Shown here: piece by piece, positions 1 to 5,077 of the stretch
Position numbering within the stretch: position 1 is the stretch's first letter
How the letters are laid out: each line of letters opens with the position of its first letter
Source: Actinomycetota bacterium
Lineage (GTDB): Bacteria > Actinomycetota > Actinomycetes > Nanopelagicales > Nanopelagicaceae
Direction: 5' to 3'
Assembly (NCBI GenBank): GCA_009927705.1
Contig: RFMK01000081.1
Coordinates: 1 to 5,077, forward strand
Length of the DNA stretch: 5,077 nt
The notes under the pieces: model-generated
Seen by the model: the letters and a program-made list of their open reading frames with translations, nothing else
Databases searched by the model: none
What the model was told of the DNA's origin: nothing
Translations under genes and position numbers: made by a program

Positions 1-33
1 AGTTTTATTAACTCCCTATGTGTAGAGGTGGTT

Positions 34-64
34 CGGACGACTTATCACTCTCGTCCGGCGAGTG
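34..64 (-). other. Potential H-type pseudoknot
   Basis: CGGACGA (34-40) and TCGTCCG (51-57) form a perfect 7-bp stem around a 10-nt loop. Half of that loop, CACTC (46-50), is complementary to GAGTG (60-64). Read on the minus strand this gives stem 1 of 5 bp, loop 1 of 2 nt (59-58) crossing the 7-bp stem 2, no nucleotides between the stems, and loop 3 of 5 nt (45-41). Those are classic H-type proportions. Read on the plus strand, the 2-nt loop would have to span a 7-bp minor groove, which is unlikely. Pairing is seen in the sequence; formation in vivo is inferred. Confidence 0.4.
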
Positions 65-71
65 CTAACGC

Positions 72-295
72 CTAGCCTAGGGGCGACTATTCCCGTTCTC
101 AAATCCTGGTTCGCTTGGGGAAATCTCGACTCCCTCCGGCGAAGCGAAGCAAGTTCAGCTTCGCCTCTCGGGATCTCGATTTCTGCCGAAGTGCTCGACC
201 GGAAAGCAAACAGTGGCCGAGCGCCAGCGAGGTCGGTTTGCGGGGTCGAGCCGAGGCTAAAACGAGATTTCGGGAAAAGTCGCCCCTGAGGCTAG
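72..295. repeat. Imperfect 23-bp inverted repeat bounding a ~224-bp element
   Basis: The left arm at 72-95 and the right arm at 271-295 are complementary at 23 positions, with one A/A mismatch (89 against 277) and one bulged G (288). The core is AGGGGCGACT (79-88) against AGTCGCCCCT (278-287), and both outer ends are the rare tetranucleotide CTAG (72-75 and 292-295). This pairing is directly visible and far longer than chance would give over this distance. It would form the basal stem of an RNA, or could be the terminal inverted repeats of a small non-autonomous mobile element. I see no clear target-site duplication outside the arms, which slightly disfavours the transposon reading. Confidence 0.9.
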
Positions 296-302
296 AGAAG
301 GA

Positions 303-575
303 TTAAAGGGAACGGGAGGCGACGCGGGCTTCGCGGAGGCGACGCAGGCGCTTGATAAGGAGTGGAGAAGCCGCCAGTGCATCGGGGCGGTCAATCAAGT
401 TATTGAGTAGCTCGTAATACTGCTTGGCGGAGAGGTTGAAGAGCTCCTTGATCGCAGCATCTTTGGCGCCGGCGTACTTCCACCATTGGCGCTCAAAATC
501 CAAGATCCGAACTTCAAGGTCGCTCAATACAAATCCGGCTAGGGGCGAGGCGAGCTGTAATGAGGTCTCTTCCAC
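303..575 (-). CDS. DUF3263 domain protein, 90 aa
   Basis: Small conserved actinobacterial protein of unknown function. Recognition rests on the run LSDLEVRILDFERQWWKYAG (residues 17-36), the segment FNLSAKQYYELLNNLIDRP (46-64) and the basic end KRLRRLRE (75-82), which match the DUF3263 family as I remember it (Mycobacterium tuberculosis Rv0430 is a relative). Residues ~39-60 look like a helix-turn-helix, so a DNA-binding role is plausible but unproven. The start is GTG at 573-575, 16 residues before the conserved core; it has no strong Shine-Dalgarno, and a TTG just before the SDLE motif is the alternative. It starts 39 bp after the decarboxylase stop on the same strand and in the same frame, with no visible terminator between, so co-transcription is likely. 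Relatives usually sit next to a LytR C-terminal-domain gene; none is seen here, and the structured non-coding region follows instead. The G+C-rich 3' end carries an 11-bp direct repeat (315-325 and 335-345) within the Arg-rich tail. Confidence 0.9.
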   Translation of the reverse strand: MEETSLQLASPLAGFVLSDLEVRILDFERQWWKYAGAKDAAIKELFNLSAKQYYELLNNLIDRPDALAASPLLIKRLRRLREARVASRSL

Positions 576-614
576 GGGCTCTATTGAACTAGATATTGGC
601 AGAAATCTGCGGAT

Positions 615-1964
615 TTAGAGGGTGGCCAAAATAACTTTGATATCGGTGATGGAAGTCCACGGATTGACGATCGCAAAGCGAAGTATCGGCTTTCCTTCAT
701 GAGATGAGGGAGTGACAAATCCGATCTGGTCGTTGAGTAATTTATCGCTCCACTTTTGGTAATCAGCTTGTGACCAACCCTTGCGCGTGAAAGCAACGAT
801 GGAAAGTTCTGGCTCCATCAAGAGTTCCAGATTGGGATGTTCCTTAATGAGTTGTGCAGCCTCGCGAGCAACATCCATCGTCTTATCCATGGATTCGGCA
901 TATTTATTTGTGCCATGTGTTGCCAGTGAGAACCAGAATGGAAGTCCGCGAACGCGACGAGTGAGATGAATTGCGTAATCCGATGGATTCCATTCTCCTG
1001 AATCGAGAGGTTCAAGATAGCCTGCATGTTGGGTATGGGCTTTCCGTCCCGTTTCTGGATTTCGATAAATAAGCGCGCAGGCATCAAAAGGTGCAAATAA
1101 CCATTTATGTGGATCTACGATAAATGAGTCAGCAAGTTCAACGCCTTTGAAGAGCGGTTTTGAATGTGGCGAAGCCAGGGCTGCAAGACCGTAAGCGCCA
1201 TCAACGTGGTACCAAATCCCGCGATCATTCGCTGCTTTTCCGATGCCTTCAAGATCATCGATGATGCCAAGATTTGTAGTTCCCGCCGTTGCAACAATTG
1301 CGAAGATGCGATTCTCCGGATTGAGTCGGTGATATTGATCGACTTCGAAAGCAACAGTGCTGCCTTGTAATTTATGGTTCTTGTTGGTATCAATCGCAAC
1401 AATCTCAACATCCATCACATCAGCGGCAGATTTGATTGAAGAGTGAGCTTCATTGGAGCATGCAATCGCCCAACGTTTCACGTTTGGATATTTACTTCGC
1501 GCATCATGGCGAGCTGCAACCAGAGCCGAAAGATTTCCTACGGTTCCACCTTGGACAAAGACACCGCCGGATGATTGCGGCAGGCCAGCCAAATCACTTA
1601 ACCAACGTAGCGCTTGATTCTCGGCGAAAACTGCGCCCGCACCTTCTAGCCACGAGCCGCCGTAAAGAGCGGATGCGCCAACGACGAGATCAAATAAGTT
1701 CGCGGATTCAGTTGGCGCAGATGGAATGAATGCCAAGTAACGCGGATGATCAGTTGAGATACATGCCTTCGCTAGAACGTGCTTGAAAAGGTCCAGTGCC
1801 TTTTCTCCCCCGATACCTTCTTCGGTAATCGTCTCACCAACTTCGGTGTACAACTCGTCATAAGTCCAAGGTCCATCAAGGGGCGGATCTTTCTTTAGCC
1901 GCACAAGTGAATATTCGAGAATCTTAGCCGCGAGCGCATCGATCTCTTCATCAAACTCATGCAT
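615..1964 (-). CDS. PLP-dependent group II amino-acid decarboxylase, 449 aa
   Basis: Cytosolic fold-type I PLP enzyme of the aromatic-L-amino-acid/glutamate decarboxylase family (Pfam PF00282), predicted to remove the alpha-carboxyl group of an amino acid to give an amine. Visible landmarks in order: HPRYLAFIP (73-81), the cofactor-phosphate segment GGTVGN (139-144), His174 in NEAHSS (expected to stack on PLP), ATAGTT (225-230), Asp255 in HVDGAYG (pairs with the pyridine nitrogen) and Lys287 in VDPHKWL (Schiff-base lysine). DSGEWNPSDY (321-330) aligns by eye with the mobile catalytic loop of animal AADC; Tyr330 seems to match the loop tyrosine that favours decarboxylation over aldehyde synthesis. 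Length is normal and no key residue is missing. Substrate cannot be read from the sequence; aromatic amino acids, 2,4-diaminobutyrate or aspartate are all possible. The ATG overlaps the upstream gene by 8 bp, with AAAGG about 12 nt upstream, so translation is probably coupled. Confidence 0.93.
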   Translation of the reverse strand: MHEFDEEIDALAAKILEYSLVRLKKDPPLDGPWTYDELYTEVGETITEEGIGGEKALDLFKHVLAKACISTDHPRYLAFIPSAPTESANLFDLVVGASALYGGSWLEGAGAVFAENQALRWLSDLAGLPQSSGGVFVQGGTVGNLSALVAARHDARSKYPNVKRWAIACSNEAHSSIKSAADVMDVEIVAIDTNKNHKLQGSTVAFEVDQYHRLNPENRIFAIVATAGTTNLGIIDDLEGIGKAANDRGIWYHVDGAYGLAALASPHSKPLFKGVELADSFIVDPHKWLFAPFDACALIYRNPETGRKAHTQHAGYLEPLDSGEWNPSDYAIHLTRRVRGLPFWFSLATHGTNKYAESMDKTMDVAREAAQLIKEHPNLELLMEPELSIVAFTRKGWSQADYQKWSDKLLNDQIGFVTPSSHEGKPILRFAIVNPWTSITDIKVILATL

Positions 1965-3441
1965 CGCCGAATAACGCCTTTCGCTTAGAACTTCTCACGA
2001 TATTGCGGAGCATTGTAGGAAAGACAAATGCATGCAACGGCAGAATCGCATACCAATAAAGCTGGCCTCCTAAACCGCGAGGAGAGAATGTTGCTTCTTG
2101 GATGATGCGAACGTTCTCACCTTCTTTTTCAATCCGAAATTCCAACCAAGCTTTTCCAGGCAGAATCATCTCCGCATAAAGTCGGAGCACTTTTTCTTTC
2201 TCCACTTGTTCTACGCGCCAGAAATCCAATCCATCCCCCACGCGAAGATGCTTCGGATCGCGCCGTCCTCTTCGTAATCCCACACCACCTACTAAGCGAT
2301 CGATAACGCCGCGCGCCCACCATAAGAAATCAGCGCCATACCAACCAGTTTCACCGCCGATTTGTTCAATCGACTTCCAGACGCAATCGATGGGAGCTTC
2401 GGTGACAACTTCGCGTCGATCTTTCAAAATCATTTCGCCAGCCCACTCTGGATCACTCTGGGCTTTCTGCCATGGTGCCGTCGGCGCAGTCGCATCCGAC
2501 CATCGAGTTTCTACTTGATTATTGGATGTACGAGATAACGCAAGATTGATAGCGGTAGTGACGTCAATTAAGCCTTCTGGTGGCTTGGGAACAATCGCAT
2601 CAATGCTCTTTGCTGGATCGGCAACAGTTTCATTGATGAGTGAACCAACTAAAGGTCGAGCAAGCGCAGTCGGCACGGGAGTTACGAAACCAATCCAGAG
2701 ACTAGAAAGTTTTGGCGTAAGAACTGGGACTCTGATAATCCAACGTCGCCGAAGTCCCGAACACGCAGCAAACTTCTGCATCATGTCTGCATACGAAAGA
2801 ATCTCTGGGCCACCAATATCAAAGATTCCTTTCACGGGTTCTTTGAGTTTTGCAACGCTCGTGAGATACCAGAGCACATCGCGAATGGCGATTGGATGAG
2901 TCAAATTCGTGACCCACTTCGGCGTTGTCATCACAGGTAAGCGATGGGTGAGATGACGCAACATTTCAAATGAAGCCGAACCGGAACCGATGATGATTCC
3001 AGCGCGGAGTTCCATGACGGGGACTTTTCCGGCTGCTAATAATTCCCCGGTACGTGCGCGTGATGCAAGATGCTTGCTTTGTTTATCATCATTAGCGATT
3101 CCACCGAGATAAACAATTTGCGATACGCCGGCAGCTTGCGCTGCGCGAGAGAAGTTATCAGCCATCGCAGCTTCAATTTCATCGAAATGAGTTCCCACTC
3201 CAATTGAATGAAGCAGATAGAAAGCAGTATGAACTCCCTGCAGCGCTTGAAGGGTCTCGTCGTAATTGTTTGCATTTCCAACTGCGATCTCGACTTCGTT
3301 GATCCAGGGTTGGCCCATGACTTTGGATTTATCGCGGACAAAGATGCGAACATTCATCGCATCATTCAAAAGAGCGCGAACTAATCGTCCGCCGACATAG
3401 CCCGAAGCGCCTGTAACAAGTATCCGGCGCGACTCAGTCAT
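1957..3441 (-). CDS. YbjT-like atypical SDR with C-terminal DUF2867 domain, 494 aa
   Basis: Two-domain protein. Residues 1-~300 form an NAD(P)-binding Rossmann domain of the atypical/NmrA-like SDR type, with the dinucleotide motif GASGYVG (11-17). The usual catalytic YxxxK is not evident: the region after YLGGIAND (111-118) lacks it, as expected for this subgroup. Residues ~335-485 match DUF2867, a START/SRPBCC-like fold, with GADFLWWARGVID (369-381), VGDGLDFWRV (401-410) and a hydrophobic YWYAILPLHAFVFP end (462-475) that may touch the membrane. The whole layout, including LRAGIIIGSGSASFE (145-159), resembles E. coli YbjT (about 476 aa) as I remember it. The substrate is unknown; a quinone, lipid or isoprenoid-like ligand is a guess from the SRPBCC-like half. 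It is the first gene of the minus-strand unit. Its ATG lies 24 bp from the divergent ndh ATG with no Shine-Dalgarno, suggesting a leaderless message. Confidence 0.93.
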   Translation of the reverse strand: MTESRRILVTGASGYVGGRLVRALLNDAMNVRIFVRDKSKVMGQPWINEVEIAVGNANNYDETLQALQGVHTAFYLLHSIGVGTHFDEIEAAMADNFSRAAQAAGVSQIVYLGGIANDDKQSKHLASRARTGELLAAGKVPVMELRAGIIIGSGSASFEMLRHLTHRLPVMTTPKWVTNLTHPIAIRDVLWYLTSVAKLKEPVKGIFDIGGPEILSYADMMQKFAACSGLRRRWIIRVPVLTPKLSSLWIGFVTPVPTALARPLVGSLINETVADPAKSIDAIVPKPPEGLIDVTTAINLALSRTSNNQVETRWSDATAPTAPWQKAQSDPEWAGEMILKDRREVVTEAPIDCVWKSIEQIGGETGWYGADFLWWARGVIDRLVGGVGLRRGRRDPKHLRVGDGLDFWRVEQVEKEKVLRLYAEMILPGKAWLEFRIEKEGENVRIIQEATFSPRGLGGQLYWYAILPLHAFVFPTMLRNIVRSSKRKALFGDA

Positions 3442-3448
3442 GGGTAGA

Positions 3449-3454
3449 ACAGTA
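3449..3454 (-). promoter_or_regulatory. Probable -10 box (TACTGT) of the leftward unit
   Basis: Read on the minus strand, TACTGT fits the actinobacterial TANNNT -10 pattern and ends 7 nt before the ATG at 3441. A transcript starting at that spacing would begin at the start codon itself, so the message would be leaderless; the gap indeed contains no Shine-Dalgarno. The -35 would lie inside the ndh coding start, where only a weak match (TGGCCG, 3477-3472) is seen, which is common for this promoter class. Confidence 0.5.
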
Positions 3455-3458
3455 GACT
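3453..3458 (+). promoter_or_regulatory. Probable -10 box (TAGACT) of the ndh unit
   Basis: TAGACT fits TANNNT and ends 7 nt before the ndh ATG (3466), again predicting a leaderless transcript. It overlaps the opposite-strand -10 box by 2 bp, so both directions cannot be opened independently. The best -35 candidate, GCGACT at 3429-3434, is weak and lies within the first codons of the divergent gene. Confidence 0.5.
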
Positions 3459-3465
3459 GCGACGA

Positions 3466-4689
3466 ATGTCGCGGCCAAAGGTAGTCATTCTCGGAGCAGG
3501 GTTCGGTGGCTTAACGGCTGCCCGCGCTCTCGATTCCATCGCTGATGTCACCCTTGTCGATCGCCACAATTTCCAGACCTTCTTGCCATTGCTCTACCAA
3601 GTCTCAACCGCAGGTCTTGCTGCAGATCACGTCGCCTACCCGGTTCGTGGCGCGTTACGGAAAACCAAAGTTAAGTTCCGAATGGGTTCACCAATATCAG
3701 TGGATCACAAGAACAAGAGCGTCAAACTCGATTCTTCCGAAGTTCTACCTTTTGATTACTTAATCGTCGCACTCGGTTCAGCCACTAATGATTTCGGAAT
3801 CACCGGAGTAGCGGAAAATACCTTGGGCATGAAGACCGTCAATGAAGCTTTAAATATTCGTTCTGAAATCATGCGTCGCTTCGAAGACTTGTGTCGATTT
3901 GAAGATGACACGAAGTTTTCGATTGCGGTTGTTGGCGGTGGTCCGACGGGAGTTGAGATGGCAGGTGCCATTGCTGAACTTAAACGTGGTCCGCTCACTT
4001 CAGATAGTGCGAATGCTGCTAAGAACATCGATGTCTATCTGGTCGAAGCTGGTTCTCGAGTTCTTCCTGCGCTTTCACCAAAACTCTCGGAACGAACAAA
4101 GAAAGACCTGGAGAAACTCGGCGTAAAAGTTCTCACAAATGCCGCTGTTAAAGAAGTGAAGCCGCGCCAAATCATCTTTGCTGATGGCTCCAAGATTCCG
4201 TCGGAAGTCACGGTCTGGGCTGCTGGCGTTAAAGGTGAGCCAGCCATGAAGAAGCTCAGCGTTCCAGAGGAGAATGGCCGCATTGCAGTTGATCCAACGC
4301 TTCAAGTCACTAACTATCCATACATCTTTGCTATCGGCGATATTGCTGGCGCTAAAGGAAATGATGGTCGCTTCTTACCGATGGTCGCCCCTGTCGCTAT
4401 GCAACAAGCGAGATTTGTAGCGAAACAGATTGAGCGCCTGTCAAAGAACCAAGCGCTCCAAACTTTCAAGTATGTCGATAAAGGCTCGATGGCAACTATT
4501 GGTCGCCATAAAGCGGTGGTCGAAGTAAAAGGAATTCGTATTGGTGGCGCGCTGGCGTGGTATATGTGGTTGTGGCTCCACCTCTTCTATCTCCTTGGTG
4601 GACGTAACAAAATCGGCACCATGGCTGACTGGACGTGGAACTACCTCACCTTTGATCGAGGCAATCGCCACATCATGGATATCTCATGA
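3466..4689 (+). CDS. ndh: Type II NADH dehydrogenase (NADH:quinone oxidoreductase), 407 aa
   Basis: Single-subunit flavoprotein on the inner face of the membrane that passes electrons from NADH through FAD to quinone without pumping protons. Evidence in order: FAD-binding Rossmann motif VVILGAGFGG (6-15), the family block FLPLLYQVSTAGLAADHVAY (39-58), the NADH-binding motif VVGGGPTGVE (155-164), the second FAD motif FAIGDIAG (288-295) and the quinone-site signature VAMQQA (310-315). The tail carries a Trp/Leu-rich segment (WYMWLWLHLFYLLGG, 365-379), as expected for the amphipathic membrane anchor. Length is close to that of bacterial NDH-2 enzymes, slightly shorter than mycobacterial Ndh. The ATG gives a natural N-terminus just before the first strand, and the TANNNT box 7 nt upstream supports it. 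The stop overlaps the ATG of the next gene (ATGA), so the two are probably co-transcribed and translationally coupled. A related FAD/NAD quinone reductase (for example a sulfide:quinone type) is less likely, given the NDH-2 blocks. Confidence 0.95.
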   Translation: MSRPKVVILGAGFGGLTAARALDSIADVTLVDRHNFQTFLPLLYQVSTAGLAADHVAYPVRGALRKTKVKFRMGSPISVDHKNKSVKLDSSEVLPFDYLIVALGSATNDFGITGVAENTLGMKTVNEALNIRSEIMRRFEDLCRFEDDTKFSIAVVGGGPTGVEMAGAIAELKRGPLTSDSANAAKNIDVYLVEAGSRVLPALSPKLSERTKKDLEKLGVKVLTNAAVKEVKPRQIIFADGSKIPSEVTVWAAGVKGEPAMKKLSVPEENGRIAVDPTLQVTNYPYIFAIGDIAGAKGNDGRFLPMVAPVAMQQARFVAKQIERLSKNQALQTFKYVDKGSMATIGRHKAVVEVKGIRIGGALAWYMWLWLHLFYLLGGRNKIGTMADWTWNYLTFDRGNRHIMDIS

Positions 4690-5077
4690 GTTATATCGAT
4701 CTGCGCGGACATGAAATCTGGCATCAAGAATGGAAGCCGCGTAAAGAAGAGCCGTTGTTGCTTCTTCATGGCGGTTTGAGTTCTACCGAGAGTTTTGCGC
4801 CAAAGATTCTTCCCAGCGTGAAGCGCACTCATCATTCCTATGGGTATGACCGAACCGCGCACGGGAAAACCAAGGTGCGTGAAGGTTATTACCACTTCAA
4901 GTTCCAACGCGATGAAGCAATTGCATACATCGAAGATGTCATCAAGAAACCAACGCACATTATTGGCCATAGCGATGGTGGAATTATTGGTTTGATGGTC
5001 GCTTTTGCGCGTCCTGATTTAGTAAAGACTCTTGTCGCAATTGGCGCGAACTACCATTACGACTGCGGACTCAACCA
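4686..5077 (+). CDS. Alpha/beta hydrolase, 5' part, cut by the window edge
   Basis: The reading frame opens with ATG at 4686, overlapping the ndh stop as ATGA, and stays open for 130 codons to the edge, so the C-terminal half is not seen. It has the alpha/beta-hydrolase layout: strand LLLLHGG (24-30, oxyanion-hole HG), a YDRTAHGKT segment (54-62) equivalent to the family's D-x-x-G-x-G-x-S turn, and the nucleophile elbow GHSDGG (94-99) with Ser96 as predicted nucleophile. The catalytic Asp and His should lie beyond the edge. There is no signal peptide, so it is probably cytosolic. An Asp directly after the nucleophile is seen in some esterase and C-C hydrolase-like members, but substrate cannot be assigned. 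No strong Shine-Dalgarno precedes it (GGAT about 8 nt upstream), so translation probably depends on ribosomes finishing ndh. Confidence 0.88.
   Translation, partial: MSYIDLRGHEIWHQEWKPRKEEPLLLLHGGLSSTESFAPKILPSVKRTHHSYGYDRTAHGKTKVREGYYHFKFQRDEAIAYIEDVIKKPTHIIGHSDGGIIGLMVAFARPDLVKTLVAIGANYHYDCGLN

Larger units (their letters stand above)
34..295 (-). ncRNA. Candidate structured RNA (unrecognised family) in the 302-bp non-coding left end
   Basis: No convincing protein gene lies in 1-302, but the stretch can fold extensively. An outer stem pairs 72-95 with 271-295. Inside it, 121-128 can pair with 263-270 (8 bp). Hairpin A pairs 138-145 with 158-165 (12-nt loop), extended by 131-134 with 170-173. 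Hairpin B pairs 194-200 with 244-250 and, past an internal loop, 206-211 with 236-241. Together these form a junction-like architecture. A potential pseudoknot follows at 64-34. G+C is about 58%, above the neighbouring genes, as is common for structured RNA. The minus strand is preferred only because the pseudoknot loops are sterically reasonable in that direction. I found no tmRNA 3' end, no RNase P core motif, no SRP loop and no U-tract terminator. It may instead be a mobile-element relic or the 5' leader of a gene beyond the left edge. In 1-33 I see nothing firm except an AGGGAG on the minus strand (12-17). Confidence 0.4.

Noticed and set aside
21..53. Ten-codon minus-strand mini-ORF starting GTG at 48 and ending TAG at 18
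   Set aside because: Too short and without recognisable content; it lies across the pseudoknot.
34..57. Rho-independent terminator at the 7-bp hairpin
   Set aside because: No T-tract follows the stem on either strand.
193..260. Cobalamin-riboswitch-like words on the minus strand (GCCACTG at 219-213 and CCCCGCAA at 245-238)
   Set aside because: The order and spacing of the other conserved B12 elements are missing, and these words fall inside hairpin B. Probably coincidence.
1..302. tmRNA, RNase P RNA, SRP RNA or 6S/Ms1-type RNA
   Set aside because: No CCA-ended tRNA-like 3' part or tag reading frame, no RNase P core motifs, no SRP tetraloop region, and no single long hairpin with a central bubble.
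62..306. Plus-strand open frames of 75 and 63 codons over the left non-coding region
   Set aside because: No recognisable domain, low-complexity Ser/Arg-rich translations, no Shine-Dalgarno, and they run across all the paired stems. The folding explains the sequence better than coding does.
315..345. 11-bp direct repeat GGAGGCGACGC
   Set aside because: Lies in the Arg/Ala-rich 3' end of DUF3263 and is explained by repeated codons in the basic tail; only two copies, so not CRISPR or a tandem array.
2522..2899. 125-codon plus-strand open frame inside the YbjT-like gene
   Set aside because: Fully antisense to a strongly supported gene, with no domain-like features: a shadow of its codon pattern.
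3105..3353. Absence of the SDR YxxxK catalytic motif read as gene damage
   Set aside because: Atypical SDRs of the YbjT/NmrA type normally lack it, and the reading frame is intact and full length.

Overview
The window looks like a compact, gene-dense piece of an actinobacterial chromosome of moderate G+C (about half G+C in the coding parts by eye). The best taxonomic clue is a DUF3263 protein, a family known almost only from Actinobacteria. Overlapping genes, very short spacers and the moderate G+C suggest a streamlined lineage such as the freshwater Nanopelagicales (acI group). That assignment is an inference from style, not from a marker gene.

Layout: two transcription units diverge from a 24-bp gap at 3442-3465. 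The left unit (minus strand) reads: a YbjT-like NAD(P)-binding protein with a C-terminal DUF2867 domain (1957-3441), a PLP-dependent group II amino-acid decarboxylase overlapping it by 8 bp (615-1964), then a small DUF3263 protein 39 bp further on (303-575). The right unit (plus strand) reads: a type II NADH dehydrogenase, ndh (3466-4689), then an alpha/beta hydrolase whose ATG overlaps the ndh stop (4686 to beyond the right edge).

The divergent gap holds two overlapping TANNNT-type -10 boxes on opposite strands. Each ends exactly 7 nt before its ATG, the geometry expected for two leaderless transcripts from a bidirectional promoter.

The first ~300 bases have no credible protein gene but are far from featureless. 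They are more G+C-rich (about 58%) than the coding DNA and carry a 23-bp inverted repeat enclosing two further hairpins. Next to it is a sequence that can fold into an H-type pseudoknot when read on the minus strand. I do not recognise it as tmRNA, RNase P RNA, SRP RNA or a known riboswitch. It is the best candidate here for something undescribed: a structured RNA downstream of DUF3263, a leader of a gene beyond the left edge, or a small inverted-repeat mobile element.

Functionally, ndh is a respiratory-chain enzyme. The minus-strand genes do not form a pathway I can name; the decarboxylase substrate and the YbjT-like protein's substrate are unknown.
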